NCBI GenBank assembly: GCA_031415695.1
Contig: JANOSH010000011.1
Span: forward strand, 19,519-83,518
Direction of reading: 5' to 3'
Length of the DNA stretch: 64,000 nucleotides
Source of the DNA: JANOSH01 sp031415695
GTDB lineage: Bacteria > Actinomycetota > Acidimicrobiia > Acidimicrobiales > Ilumatobacteraceae
The position numbers and the translations under genes were made by a program. Of this stretch, positions 1 through 9,808 are shown piece after piece. Under the pieces are notes generated by a model, which was not told the DNA's origin, did not search any database, and was given only the letters and a program-made list of their open reading frames with translations. Positions within the stretch are counted from its first letter, which is position 1; each line of letters begins with the position of its first letter.

Positions 1-2
1 CC

Positions 3-1280
3 GCCTTCCCCGGCACCTCAACCGGCACGTTGAGCTGGGTTTTCACTGCGTACAACATCGGCGTGGCGTCGCTTTTGCTCATCTCGGGTTGGCTCTCTGA
101 CACCCGTGGACGCAAGCGGTGTTTTCTTGTCGGGCTGTTTATCTTCGGCTCGGGATCGGTGGTGTCGGGGCTGTCGTGGAATGCTGCTGCGCTCATTGTC
201 GGCCGGGTGATCCAGTCGATCGGCGGCTCGTTGTTGTTTCCGGCTGGCTTGGCGCTCATCCTCACGGCGTTCCCACCCGCCCGCCGTCAGGCGGCCGTTG
301 GCATCTGGGGAATATCGGGTGGTCTCGCTGCTGCGGTTGGGCCCACGTTGGGAGCCATGCTGGTCGACGCGTTTGGCTGGCGAGCCATCTTTCTCATCAA
401 CGTTCCGATCGCGTTCGCGGGTATTCCCTTTGGGCTGAAGGTACTGCGTGAATCCACAGCTGACGGTGTGCCTCGCGAGGTGGATGTCTTGGGTATTCCG
501 TTGGCCTCGTTCTCGGTCGGAGTTTTGGTGTTGGCCATAGTGCAAGGCAACGCCTGGGGGTACGCCAGTCCCCGCACGCTTGGCTGCGTTGCGGTATCGG
601 TTGTTTTGGCAGTGGCATTCGTGCGGCGGGCTACCAGCCACCCCACACCACTGTTCGATCTTGGGTTGTACCGCATTCGGTCGTATCTGGCGGGCTCGAT
701 CGGTGGTGTCATTTTCGCAATAGCGTTCTTCGGCTGGTTGGTCCAGCTACCGAACTTTTTGCAGGTGCAGTGGAACTATTCAGTTCTGCGAGCGGGCTTC
801 GCATTGGCACCCGGGCCGGCTCTCACCACGGTGCTGACGCCTGTTATGGGGCGGATGGTCGACAGGCTCGGGCATCGTCGGCTTACCGCAATCTGTTCGA
901 TGATGGGCGCGCTCGGATTGTTCTGGCCGGTTATAACGGCGCGAACCACCCCCAATTACGTCGTGGCCATTCTTCCTCAGACGCTGATGATGGGGTTTGC
1001 CGCGGCAACCGGATTCGCGATCATGGTCGGTGCGTCGATGCGCGACATACCACCGCAGCGTTTCGGCATGGCAGGTGCAGGGCGCACCACGGCGTTTCAG
1101 TTGGGCGTCGCGCTATCGATTGCGATTTGCGTCGCCATTGTGGGCCGCCCCGAGGCCGGGCAGGCTGCCCTCAACGCCCACCGGGTCAACTGGACGGTTG
1201 GTGCCATTGCCCTAGCGGCACTTGCGGCGCTTTTCGCGTTCGCCTACCCGAAACCAGTGCCAGCGACCGTTGGTCCGTGA
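3..1280 (+). CDS. MFS drug-efflux transporter, DHA2 (EmrB/QacA) type, 5' end outside window
   Basis: Proton-driven exporter of the 14-helix DHA2 branch, in the cytoplasmic membrane. The frame is open from the first bases (AFPGTSTGTLSWVFTAYNIG), which matches the first helix of EmrB-like proteins, so the true start lies left of the window; the TTG at 30 is internal. Visible family signatures are the loop 2-3 motif GWLSDTRGRKR and the VGPTLGAML...WRAIFLINVP motif in helix 5 and the loop after it, followed by alternating hydrophobic segments to the C terminus. The substrate cannot be told. No downstream partner is obvious; the next 145 bases are non-coding. Confidence 0.85.
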   Translation, partial: AFPGTSTGTLSWVFTAYNIGVASLLLISGWLSDTRGRKRCFLVGLFIFGSGSVVSGLSWNAAALIVGRVIQSIGGSLLFPAGLALILTAFPPARRQAAVGIWGISGGLAAAVGPTLGAMLVDAFGWRAIFLINVPIAFAGIPFGLKVLRESTADGVPREVDVLGIPLASFSVGVLVLAIVQGNAWGYASPRTLGCVAVSVVLAVAFVRRATSHPTPLFDLGLYRIRSYLAGSIGGVIFAIAFFGWLVQLPNFLQVQWNYSVLRAGFALAPGPALTTVLTPVMGRMVDRLGHRRLTAICSMMGALGLFWPVITARTTPNYVVAILPQTLMMGFAAATGFAIMVGASMRDIPPQRFGMAGAGRTTAFQLGVALSIAICVAIVGRPEAGQAALNAHRVNWTVGAIALAALAALFAFAYPKPVPATVGP

Positions 1281-1337
1281 CCGCACTGGGTCGGCTCTGG
1301 TCGTCGTCAGTTAATGATCCACATGGCTTCTTGTCTC

Positions 1338-1366
1338 TTGACAGACCCCATGCGACGCTGATTACA
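1338..1366 (+). promoter_or_regulatory. possible promoter ahead of the 33-codon ORF
   Basis: A perfect -35 box TTGACA lies at 1338-1343, but the sequence 17 bases further on (ATTACA) is a poor -10. It would drive the small ORF at 1427 and perhaps gltBD. Weak prediction based only on motif match. Confidence 0.3.
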
Positions 1367-1426
1367 ACTGCTGCGGCGGCAGCAGGAACCGAACGAGATT
1401 CGAACTAACAGGGCTGGAGGTTGAAC

Positions 1427-1528
1427 ATGCAAGCAATGACATTGTGCGGGTTACTGGCAGGCTGGTTCATCAGCGCCGTGGTGTTCGCAAGCTTTTACCG
1501 ACACAACAGTCGGTCACGCGGTCGCTAA
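1427..1528 (+). CDS. 33-residue single-helix membrane microprotein
   Basis: Short ORF beginning MQAMTLCGLLAGWFISAVV. A strong Shine-Dalgarno GGAGG at 1416-1420 sits 6 bases before the ATG, which is notable in a region where many genes appear leaderless. The product has one hydrophobic stretch (about residues 5-23) followed by a basic tail (YRHNSRSRGR), so it should be a small inner-membrane protein with a cytoplasmic positive C terminus. It lies 125 bases upstream of gltB in the same direction, and a small hairpin (TGCGCC-TC-GGCGCA, 1535-1548) follows its stop. I do not recognise the family; a leader or regulatory role for gltB is only a guess. Confidence 0.55.
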   Translation: MQAMTLCGLLAGWFISAVVFASFYRHNSRSRGR

Positions 1529-1653
1529 TGGGCGTGCGCCTCGGCGCATGGCCCTCTATGCTGATTCTTTCCTGACCGGGAAGTGCAGTTCGGCAACGAG
1601 GCCGACGCAGCACGCCACCTGGGCTCTCGCCCTCTGACGTACTGGAGTCCGCA

Positions 1654-4600
1654 ATGCCAACGAATGTGCCGTACGGAAACGACACGCCCGCGCAAGGTCT
1701 GTATGACCCGCGCTTCGAAAGCGATTCCTGCGGTGTTTCGTTCGTTGTCGACATTCGTGGTCGATCAAGCCACGACATCGTGACCACGGCGCTCGGGGCA
1801 CTCTGCAATCTTGAACACCGCGGTGCCACCGGTTACGGCGAAGCTGGCGACGGCGCCGGAATCTTGCTGCAAATGCCCGATAGGTTTTTGCGTGATGTCG
1901 TCGACTTCAGTCTGCCGGCGGCCGGAGCGTTTGCAGTGGGCTCAGCGTTCCTGCCGGTAGATCACGAAACACGAGCCAAGGTCATTGCCGCCATCGAGGA
2001 TTTGGCGGCCGACGAAAACCTCAGCGTTCTCGGTTGGCGAGCCGTGCCGACCACGCCGTCGGTCCTTGGCGACATGGCCCTCGCTGCGATGCCGTCGTTC
2101 TGGCAGCTCTTTGTCTGCGATCCGAGCGGCACAACCGGAATCGATCTCGACCGCCGTGTGTATCCGCTGCGAAAGCGCATAGAACACGAGGTGACGGGGG
2201 TGTATTTCGCCAGTCTGTCCAGCCGCACCATCGTCTATAAGGGCATGTTTACGACCGCACAGCTGGGCGGCTTCTATCCTGACCTCAGCGACGAGCGGGT
2301 CGAATCCGCGTTGGCGCTCGTGCACAGTCGTTTCAGCACCAACACCTTTCCTAGTTGGTCGCTAGCCCATCCGTACCGTTTGGTCGCTCATAACGGCGAA
2401 ATCAATACCGTTCAAGGTAACCGGAATTGGATGCGAGCTCGCGAAAGCATGCTGGCCGGTGGTCTCATCCCCGGAGAATTATCACGGGTGTTTCCGGTGT
2501 GCACCCCTGGTGGGAGCGACACAGCCAGTTTCGACGAAGTTCTCGAGCTGCTTCACCTAGGAGGCCGCAGCCTTCCCCACGCTCTCTTGATGATGATTCC
2601 CGAGCCGTGGGAAAACCATGCATCGATGGACCCCGCCCGGCGGGCGTTCTACGAGTTCCATTCCAGCCTCATGGAACCGTGGGATGGCCCCGCTTCGATG
2701 GCGTTCACCGATGGCACCGTTGTTGGCGCCGTGCTCGACCGCAACGGGCTGCGACCATCCCGGTATTGGGTGACCAAGGACGACAGGGTCATCATGGCCA
2801 GCGAGGTCGGTGTCGTACACCTCGATCAAGCCAACATCGTGATGAAGGGCCGAATCCAGCCGGGCCGAATGTTTCTGGTCGACACTGCTAAGGGACGCAT
2901 CGTCCCTGACGACGAGATCAAGGCCGAGCTGGCCGCAGCGCACCCGTATCAGCAGTGGATCGATGACGGAATGGTGAAACTCAGCGAGCTTCCCGACCGA
3001 GAACATCGCGTGTTCAGTACCGACAGCGTGTTGCGTCGCCAACAATTGTTTGGCTACTCCCACGAGGAACTGCGTCTCATCCTGGCCCCCATGGCCAAAG
3101 CGGGCTACGAACCCATCGGGTCGATGGGTACCGACACGCCGGTTGCGGTTCTTAGTGAGCGCCCGCGTTTGCTGTTCGACTATTTCCAGCAGATGTTTGC
3201 TCAGGTCACGAACCCGCCGCTCGACGCCATTCGTGAAGAGGTCATCACGTCGGTTGGTTCCACGCTTGGCCCCGAATCAAATCTCTTGGATCCGGGGCCT
3301 CAGAGTTGCCGCCAGGTGGTTTTGCCCTTCCCGATTCTCGATAACGACGAACTTGCCAAGCTCGTGCACATCAATGACGACGGCAACTTCAACGAACTGG
3401 CCGCAGTGCGCATCGAATGCCTATACCGGGTGCAGGGTGGCGGCTTGGCACTGCGCCGTGCTCTCGATTCCATTCGCGCTCAGGTGTCAGCAGCTATTGC
3501 TGATGGCAAGCGAATCGTGGTGCTGTCGGACCGCAACGCCGACGATGCCCTTGGCCCCATTCCGTCGTTGCTGTTCACCTCGGCGGTTCACCATCATCTC
3601 ATCCGTGAAAAGACCCGTACGCAGGTTGGTCTGGTTATCGAAACGGGCGAGGCTCGTGAGACCCATCACATGGCACTTCTGATCGGGTACGGAGCCGGAG
3701 CCGTCAACCCATACCTTGCGTTCGAGACGATTGAAACGATGATCGCCGAGGACATGCATGGCCTCGGCGGCATGGACCCGCATGTGGCCGTGAAGAACTT
3801 CATCAAGGCATCTGGAAAAGGTGTGCTCAAGGTGATGTCGAAGATGGGCGTGTCCACCGTCGCCAGTTACACCGGCGCCCAAATCTTCGAAGCTATTGGT
3901 CTTGGTAGGGACCTCGTCGACGAGTATTTCTCGGGTACTAGCAGCCGCCTTGGTGGCATCGGGCTCAACGAGTTAGCACGGGAGGCCGAGGCGCGTCACC
4001 GAGTAGCGCACCCGTCGCGACCCGATCTTCGTCGGCATCGTCAGCTGGAGCTCGGTGGCGAGTACCAGTGGCGTCGTGAAGGCGAACACCACCTGTTCAA
4101 CCCGGAGACAGTGTTCAAGTTGCAACACGCCACCAGGTCGAAGCGATACGACATTTTCAAGCAGTACACCCAGCTTGTCGACGACCAGTCCCATCGGCTA
4201 GCGACGTTGCGGGGCTTGTTTGAGTTCAAGTCAAACGACCGCCCGTCCGTCCTGATCGACGAAGTCGAGCCGGTGGCATCGATCGTGAAGCGCTTCTCAA
4301 CTGGTGCCATGAGCTACGGCTCGATTTCGGCCGAGGCCCACGAGACCCTCGCCATCGCCATGAACTCCATCGGAGCCAAGAGCAACACCGGCGAGGGTGG
4401 CGAAGACGTCGATCGTCTGTATGACCCAACGCGTCGAAGTTCTATCAAGCAGGTGGCGTCGGGACGCTTCGGAGTCACGTCGGCCTACCTCACTAATGCC
4501 GACGACCTGCAGATCAAAATGGCTCAAGGTGCCAAGCCGGGTGAAGGCGGTCAACTTCCTGGTCACAAGGTGTATCCGTGGATAGCGACAACTCGTCATT

Positions 4601-6198
4601 CCACGCCCGGCGTCGGCCTCATTAGCCCGCCGCCGCACCACGACATCTACTCTATTGAAGACCTCAAGCAGCTCATCCACGACTTGAAAAACGCCAACCC
4701 GGCGGCTCGAGTGCATGTGAAGTTGGTGTCCGAAGTTGGTGTGGGCACCGTGGCCGCAGGCGTGAGCAAAGCCAAGGCCGATGTCGTGCTCATTTCTGGT
4801 CACGACGGCGGTACCGGTGCCAGCCCTCTCACATCGCTCAAGCATGCCGGAGCGCCGTGGGAACTGGGATTGGCCGAAACGCAGCAGACATTGTTGCTCA
4901 ATGGGCTACGTGATCGCATTGTGGTCCAGGCCGATGGCCAGCTCAAGACGGGGCGCGATGTCATTATCGCCGCGCTGTTGGGCGCGGAGGAATTCGGTTT
5001 CGCAACGGCGCCCCTTGTTGTGTCGGGTTGCGTCATGATGCGCGTGTGCCACCTCGACACGTGCCCGGTTGGTGTAGCCACACAGAACCCGGAGCTCCGA
5101 AAGAAGTTCACCGGGAAGCCCGAGTTCGTGGTGAACTTCTTCGAGTTCATCGCCGAAGAAGTGCGTGAACTGCTGGCACAACTTGGCTTTCGTACCTTGC
5201 TCGAAGCGGTTGGTCATGTCGAATTGCTCGATACCCGAAAGGCTATCGACCACTGGAAGGCAAGCGGGCTCGACCTGTCACCCATTCTGGCTGTACCCGA
5301 GAACCCCCACGGGCAGTCGCTCACCCACACCGTGAATCAGGATCACGGTCTCGAAGAGGCGCTCGATCAGGTATTCCTCGGTGCCTGTGACGACGCCATC
5401 AACCACGGCACCGTCACACAGTTGGCGTACCCAATACGTAACGTGAACCGTACCGTCGGCACCATGCTCGGTCACGAGGTAACCAAGGCCTGGCCCGACG
5501 GTTTGCCCGATGGCACCATCCAAATCAACCTTCGTGGTTCGGCCGGTCAGAGCTTTGGTGCGTTTGTGCCCGCTGGAATCACCTTGCGTTTGGAGGGCGA
5601 CGCCAACGACTTTGTGGCCAAGGGATTGTCGGGCGGTCGAATTGTGCTGCAGCCTGACCGTGACGCCACATTTGTTCCTGAACGCAATGTCATAGCTGGC
5701 AACGTCATCGGGTATGGCGCTACGTCGGGGAGCATCTTCATACGTGGTGTGGTTGGCGAACGATTCTGTGTTCGCAACTCGGGCGCTACCGCAGTTGTTG
5801 AAGGTGTCGGCGATCACGGTTGCGAGTACATGACCGGCGGCTACGTCGTAGTGCTCGGGTCTACCGGGCGTAACTTTGCGGCGGGGATGTCGGGCGGCAT
5901 TGCGTATGTTCTCGACACCGATGGCACGTTTGCCGATCGCGTCAACAACGAACTGGTGACGTTGCAGCCTCTTGACGATGACGACGACGCACGTGTTCGC
6001 GACCTGGTGACACAACACCACATTCTCACGGGTTCGGGCGTGGCTGAACGGCTACTCGCCGACTGGGGCCGCAGCCGATTTGTCAAGGTGCTGCCCACCG
6101 ACTATCACCGGGTGCTCACGGTTATGACTGATGCCAAACTCACGTGTTTGTCCGCCGAGGAAACCTTGGAAAAAGTGATGGAGGCCAGCCGTGGGTGA
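1654..6198 (+). CDS. gltB: glutamate synthase (NADPH), large subunit
   Basis: Catalyses glutamine + 2-oxoglutarate to two glutamates together with GltD, the main ammonium assimilation route with glutamine synthetase. The 1514-residue length is normal for bacterial GltB. After a 25-residue propeptide-like N terminus comes CGVSFV, whose Cys26 would be the Ntn amidotransferase nucleophile. The order is glutaminase (about 26-430), central domain, FMN-binding synthase barrel (about 830-1240) with GHDGGTGASP, and the C-terminal beta-helix. Cysteines in GCVMMRVCHLDTCPVG (about 1126-1137) fit the 3Fe-4S ligands. Its 3' end overlaps gltD by 8 bases, so the two are translationally coupled. Confidence 0.97.
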   Translation: MPTNVPYGNDTPAQGLYDPRFESDSCGVSFVVDIRGRSSHDIVTTALGALCNLEHRGATGYGEAGDGAGILLQMPDRFLRDVVDFSLPAAGAFAVGSAFLPVDHETRAKVIAAIEDLAADENLSVLGWRAVPTTPSVLGDMALAAMPSFWQLFVCDPSGTTGIDLDRRVYPLRKRIEHEVTGVYFASLSSRTIVYKGMFTTAQLGGFYPDLSDERVESALALVHSRFSTNTFPSWSLAHPYRLVAHNGEINTVQGNRNWMRARESMLAGGLIPGELSRVFPVCTPGGSDTASFDEVLELLHLGGRSLPHALLMMIPEPWENHASMDPARRAFYEFHSSLMEPWDGPASMAFTDGTVVGAVLDRNGLRPSRYWVTKDDRVIMASEVGVVHLDQANIVMKGRIQPGRMFLVDTAKGRIVPDDEIKAELAAAHPYQQWIDDGMVKLSELPDREHRVFSTDSVLRRQQLFGYSHEELRLILAPMAKAGYEPIGSMGTDTPVAVLSERPRLLFDYFQQMFAQVTNPPLDAIREEVITSVGSTLGPESNLLDPGPQSCRQVVLPFPILDNDELAKLVHINDDGNFNELAAVRIECLYRVQGGGLALRRALDSIRAQVSAAIADGKRIVVLSDRNADDALGPIPSLLFTSAVHHHLIREKTRTQVGLVIETGEARETHHMALLIGYGAGAVNPYLAFETIETMIAEDMHGLGGMDPHVAVKNFIKASGKGVLKVMSKMGVSTVASYTGAQIFEAIGLGRDLVDEYFSGTSSRLGGIGLNELAREAEARHRVAHPSRPDLRRHRQLELGGEYQWRREGEHHLFNPETVFKLQHATRSKRYDIFKQYTQLVDDQSHRLATLRGLFEFKSNDRPSVLIDEVEPVASIVKRFSTGAMSYGSISAEAHETLAIAMNSIGAKSNTGEGGEDVDRLYDPTRRSSIKQVASGRFGVTSAYLTNADDLQIKMAQGAKPGEGGQLPGHKVYPWIATTRHSTPGVGLISPPPHHDIYSIEDLKQLIHDLKNANPAARVHVKLVSEVGVGTVAAGVSKAKADVVLISGHDGGTGASPLTSLKHAGAPWELGLAETQQTLLLNGLRDRIVVQADGQLKTGRDVIIAALLGAEEFGFATAPLVVSGCVMMRVCHLDTCPVGVATQNPELRKKFTGKPEFVVNFFEFIAEEVRELLAQLGFRTLLEAVGHVELLDTRKAIDHWKASGLDLSPILAVPENPHGQSLTHTVNQDHGLEEALDQVFLGACDDAINHGTVTQLAYPIRNVNRTVGTMLGHEVTKAWPDGLPDGTIQINLRGSAGQSFGAFVPAGITLRLEGDANDFVAKGLSGGRIVLQPDRDATFVPERNVIAGNVIGYGATSGSIFIRGVVGERFCVRNSGATAVVEGVGDHGCEYMTGGYVVVLGSTGRNFAAGMSGGIAYVLDTDGTFADRVNNELVTLQPLDDDDDARVRDLVTQHHILTGSGVAERLLADWGRSRFVKVLPTDYHRVLTVMTDAKLTCLSAEETLEKVMEASRG

Positions 6199-7642
6199 TG
6201 TCACAGGGTTCATGAAGTGGGACCGCACCGGTCCCACCCGACGGCCAGTGCCGGTCCGTTTGCGGGACTGGAACGAGGTGTACGAACCGTTCGACCCCGA
6301 GTTGCTCAAGCAACAAGCGGGTCGGTGCATGGATTGTGGCATCCCGTTTTGCAACAACGGCTGCCCGCTCGGCAACCTCATTCCCGACTGGAACGACCTG
6401 ACGTTTCGCGGTCACTGGGAGGACGCCATCGAGCGTCTTCACGCCACGAACAACTTCCCTGAGTTCACCGGCCGGTTGTGCCCGGCCCCGTGTGAGTCGG
6501 CCTGCGTACTGGGTATCAACGCCGACCCGGTCACCATCAAGCAGGTCGAGGTGGAAATCATCGACCGTGCGTGGAAGGAAGGCTGGGTCCAACCGCAACG
6601 TCCAACGCAGTCGACGGGGAAGCGGGTTGCGGTTATCGGCTCGGGCCCTGCCGGGCTCGCGACTGCTCAGCAACTTACCCGGGCTGGTCATAAGGTCGTC
6701 GTGCTCGAGCGTGCCGATCGCATCGGCGGTCTGTTGCGCTATGGCATCCCTGAATTCAAAATGGAAAAGTCGGTACTCGATCGACGCCTCGACCAGATGC
6801 GAGCCGAAGGTACCGAGTTCCGTGTCAACGCCGACGTTGGCGGCGGGGTCGATGTCGAGATTCTTTTGGCGGCGAACGACGCCGTTGTCGTTGCAGTTGG
6901 CGCTACGTCGTGGCGTGAGCTGCCCATTGCTGGGCGAGACTTAGCCGGAATCCATCAGGCCATGGAATATCTGCCACCGTCGAACAAAGTGCAACAAGGC
7001 GACATGCCGGTGTCTCCCATCACTGCCAGCGGTAAGCATGTGGTCATCATCGGCGGGGGTGACACCGGTGCCGACTGTCTCGGTACTGCGCACCGCCAGG
7101 GTGCCGCGTCGGTTACCCAACTTGAAATCATGCCCAAGCCCGGTGATTCACGCGTAGCCAGTAACCCGTGGCCGCAATGGAGCCTGGTGATGCGTAATGC
7201 GTCGGCCCACGAGGAGGGTGGTGAGCGTCGTTACAGCGTGAACACCGAATGTTTTCTGGGCGACGAAGCCGGCAATGTTCGAGCGTTGCTCTGCCATGAA
7301 GTGGCCATGGTCGATGGAAAGTTCGACAAGGTGGCCGGCAGCGAATTCGAGTTACAGGCCGACCTGGTGTTCTTAGCCATGGGGTTCCTTGGACCCGACA
7401 AGGCCAGTTGGACAACGCAGCTCGGTCTAGAGCGCGACGACCGCAGCAACATCGGGCGCGATCAGAACTTCATGACCAACGTTCCCGGTGTGTTCGTTGC
7501 CGGTGACGCCGGCCGAGGTCAAAGCCTTATCGTGTGGGCCATTGCCGAAGGTCGGTCGTGTGCGGCCGGCGTCGACCGCTGGTTGATGGGCGAGACCACG
7601 CTTCCTGCACCAGTACGCCCCACCGATCGGCCGCTCAGCTAA
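6191..7642 (+). CDS. gltD: glutamate synthase, small subunit
   Basis: Supplies electrons from NADPH through FAD and Fe-S clusters to GltB. The GTG at 6191 inside the end of gltB gives a 483-residue protein, the usual size. N-terminal cysteines in CMDCGIPFCNNGCPLGN and CPAPCESAC match the two 4Fe-4S sites. The FAD Rossmann motif VAVIGSGPAGLA is near residue 146 and the NADPH motif VVIIGGGDTGADC near 284. The C-terminal GVFVAGDAGRGQSLIVWAI closes the FAD site. Forms an operon with gltB. Confidence 0.97.
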   Translation: MGDVTGFMKWDRTGPTRRPVPVRLRDWNEVYEPFDPELLKQQAGRCMDCGIPFCNNGCPLGNLIPDWNDLTFRGHWEDAIERLHATNNFPEFTGRLCPAPCESACVLGINADPVTIKQVEVEIIDRAWKEGWVQPQRPTQSTGKRVAVIGSGPAGLATAQQLTRAGHKVVVLERADRIGGLLRYGIPEFKMEKSVLDRRLDQMRAEGTEFRVNADVGGGVDVEILLAANDAVVVAVGATSWRELPIAGRDLAGIHQAMEYLPPSNKVQQGDMPVSPITASGKHVVIIGGGDTGADCLGTAHRQGAASVTQLEIMPKPGDSRVASNPWPQWSLVMRNASAHEEGGERRYSVNTECFLGDEAGNVRALLCHEVAMVDGKFDKVAGSEFELQADLVFLAMGFLGPDKASWTTQLGLERDDRSNIGRDQNFMTNVPGVFVAGDAGRGQSLIVWAIAEGRSCAAGVDRWLMGETTLPAPVRPTDRPLS

Positions 7643-7708
7643 CGGGCACACTTCCTATTACAGTTAGGTGACAGTGGATTGGGCACGGACCCAACTAGCC
7701 TGTGTCAT

Positions 7709-8479
7709 ATGCGTTCCACCATCTGGATCACCTCGATAGCGGCAGCTGGTCTGGTTGCGGGCTGTGGCCTTGGCGGTACGGCCAACAAGACCACCGCTAG
7801 CACGGCGAAGAAGTCAACGCCGTCCACGGCGTTTGTCACTATCCAAAGCCCAGCCACGGTTGCTACCACACCGGCCCCAACCGTGCCCCAAACGCAACTT
7901 TCTCAAGTACCGGGCCAGGTGGTGAAGGGCACGAAGCCGGGGCCAAACGATCGCTACATCGTCAAGTCAGGCGATGCCATTGGCCTGATAGCCCAGGCGA
8001 TGGGCGTCAAAACCCAAGACCTGCTCGATGCCAACGGGTTGACTACTGCCGATGCCACCCGCATCCAGCCGGGTCAGCCTCTGCGAATCCCCGACGGCGG
8101 CGTAATGCCCCCCGGCGGTGAGCTGAAGGAAGGCAAGCCAGCTGGTTCCTCGAATGATCCTTCGTCGGTTATCCCCGTTACTGCAGTATCGGGTGCTCGT
8201 TACACCGTTCAGTCCGGTGACACTTGGATTGGTATCGCCACTCGTCTCAAAGTCGACCTCACAGCGATGCTCACCCTGAACGGGGGAACAATCGAGGCCG
8301 CTCCGAACATCATTCCTGGCCAAAAGCTTAAGGTTCCGGGGAAGACTCAAGCCGAAGTCGACGCCGCATCGAAGGTGGCGGTAACAACTCCAAAGACGAC
8401 TGTGAAGGCGGCTACCACCACCGCCAAGACCACCATAAAGCCTGCGGTCACTACTAAGGCCCCGGTTCCTTCCAGCTGA
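7709..8479 (+). CDS. LysM-domain lipoprotein
   Basis: Probable surface lipoprotein of 256 residues that binds peptidoglycan. The start is placed at the ATG at 7709, because a signal peptide begins there and a TAGCCT -10 box ends 7 bases before it. The lipobox LVAGC is at about residue 20. A Thr/Ala/Pro-rich linker leads to two LysM repeats, YIVKSGDAIGLIAQAMGV... (about 82-127) and YTVQSGDTWIGIATRL... (about 164-210). The tail is a Thr/Lys/Ala repeat that probably spans the wall. No catalytic domain is present. The next gene starts within 15 bases and is also a lipoprotein. Confidence 0.85.
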   Translation: MRSTIWITSIAAAGLVAGCGLGGTANKTTASTAKKSTPSTAFVTIQSPATVATTPAPTVPQTQLSQVPGQVVKGTKPGPNDRYIVKSGDAIGLIAQAMGVKTQDLLDANGLTTADATRIQPGQPLRIPDGGVMPPGGELKEGKPAGSSNDPSSVIPVTAVSGARYTVQSGDTWIGIATRLKVDLTAMLTLNGGTIEAAPNIIPGQKLKVPGKTQAEVDAASKVAVTTPKTTVKAATTTAKTTIKPAVTTKAPVPSS

Positions 8480-8493
8480 CGTTGCCCCGTTTA

Positions 8494-9759
8494 ATGGTAC
8501 GCCTAGGCGCGGCCGCGTTGGTCGTTGCAACCGCCGCCTGCGCTGGTCAGCGACCTGAGTTTACGTCTCCCGCATTGTCGAGCGCCGAGACGACCTCGGC
8601 GGCGCCAAACCCACAGCCGACCTCGACGGCCGCGCCGCATGCACCTGCATCCGTGGCGCTGGCGCCGATTGATTGGGGTCGTGACTTTGTCGGCGGCGCC
8701 GGTGGTGCCGCCAGCGGTCAGGTTGTGACGATGGGGTGGATCAACAACGACGACCTTGCCCCCGAGGCGACCGCTACGATGCGGGCGGCGGTGGCGTACG
8801 TCAATACGGAACTCGGTGGGTTTGGTGGTAGGCGAGTGGCGGTGAATGAATGTGTATCGGATCAACTCGACACCTTGTCCGACTGCGAAATGGCTCTGGT
8901 CGGTAGCGTCGAAGCGGTGCTGACTGGCACGGTCGCAGTCGGAAACAAAGCGTTGTACGAAGCATTCGGCACGACTCCGGTGGCCATTGGAAACCCTGTC
9001 GTTCTCGACGATTTCCTCGCCAATCGCGCGGTTGCATTGTCAGGCGGAGCAGCAACCGTCGTGCCCGGTCTGGCCATCTTCGCCGTGAAGCAGCTGTCGC
9101 CGCCGCCGACTGCCGTAGCCATTGTCGCTCTCGATAACGACATTGGCAGAACCGCGGCCGAGCTACTAGCCAAGCCCGTTCTCGATCGCGCTGGCGTTTC
9201 GGCGACGCTCATTACTCTGCCCGAGAGCGCCGACGCGGCAGCAATCTCGGCTGCGCTGGCAGGGAGTCAAGCTGATCTGATCGTCAATCTCTTGCCAGTT
9301 CGCAACTGCAGACTGCTTGCTCAAGCGCTTGCTGGGCGGGTGGCCCGGGTCGTTGCAACTGAATCGTGTACCACGATGCCGGCCCGAGATGTGATCGACG
9401 GCTGGTTCATTGCCAGCGATGGACTGTCGCCGTTCGTTCCTGACGCCAGTTCTGGGTCCGCGACGTTTGTCAACAAGATGGCGCAGTATGGCCCGGGAGC
9501 CGAGGTCGGGGGCACGGCGTCGTCCACATTCGCCAACGTTCTGACTCTTGCGGCGCTGTTCCAGAATGGCCCGTTGTCGGCCCGTGACATGCGCAGTCGC
9601 GTCGCCGGTTTGGGCAAGCCAATGATGCTGCAACCCGGCCTACCAACCTGCGGCGTTGCGCCGTTCATTGCGCTGTGTTCCTCGACGATGAGTGTCTCTC
9701 GCGTAAGCGGCGAACGCTGGGTGGCCGTGGCCGAATCACTCGACGTTGCCGCTGGATGA
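8494..9759 (+). CDS. putative lipoprotein, periplasmic-binding-protein type 1 fold (amino-acid ABC binding-protein-like)
   Basis: About 421 residues. The ATG at 8494 gives a compact signal peptide ending in VATAAC; a TTG at 8482 is the alternative start. After a Ser/Thr/Pro-rich linker, segments such as VVTMGWINNDDLAPEAT, VNECVSDQL and VAIVALDNDIGRTAAELL resemble the two-lobed Peripla_BP_6 family (branched-chain amino acid receptors). No permease or ATPase gene is adjacent, so it may be a sensor or an orphan receptor. It directly follows the LysM lipoprotein and probably shares its transcript. Confidence 0.6.
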   Translation: MVRLGAAALVVATAACAGQRPEFTSPALSSAETTSAAPNPQPTSTAAPHAPASVALAPIDWGRDFVGGAGGAASGQVVTMGWINNDDLAPEATATMRAAVAYVNTELGGFGGRRVAVNECVSDQLDTLSDCEMALVGSVEAVLTGTVAVGNKALYEAFGTTPVAIGNPVVLDDFLANRAVALSGGAATVVPGLAIFAVKQLSPPPTAVAIVALDNDIGRTAAELLAKPVLDRAGVSATLITLPESADAAAISAALAGSQADLIVNLLPVRNCRLLAQALAGRVARVVATESCTTMPARDVIDGWFIASDGLSPFVPDASSGSATFVNKMAQYGPGAEVGGTASSTFANVLTLAALFQNGPLSARDMRSRVAGLGKPMMLQPGLPTCGVAPFIALCSSTMSVSRVSGERWVAVAESLDVAAG

Positions 9760-9771
9760 CGGCGGGACACT

Positions 9772-9801
9772 GTGACATGCAATGATTGCGTGAGTTATAA
9801 T
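9772..9801 (+). promoter_or_regulatory. near-consensus promoter giving a leaderless mRNA
   Basis: GTGACA (9772-9777, five of six to TTGACA), an 18-base spacer and a perfect TATAAT (9796-9801). The GTG start of the ATPase gene begins at 9809, 7 bases after the -10, so transcription should begin at or one base before the start codon. Confidence 0.7.
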
Positions 9802-9808
9802 TACTTGC

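Noticed and set aside
5278..6021. 247-codon open frame on the minus strand inside gltB
   Set aside because: It lies fully within the conserved gltB and has no family-like sequence; long antisense frames are common at this GC content.
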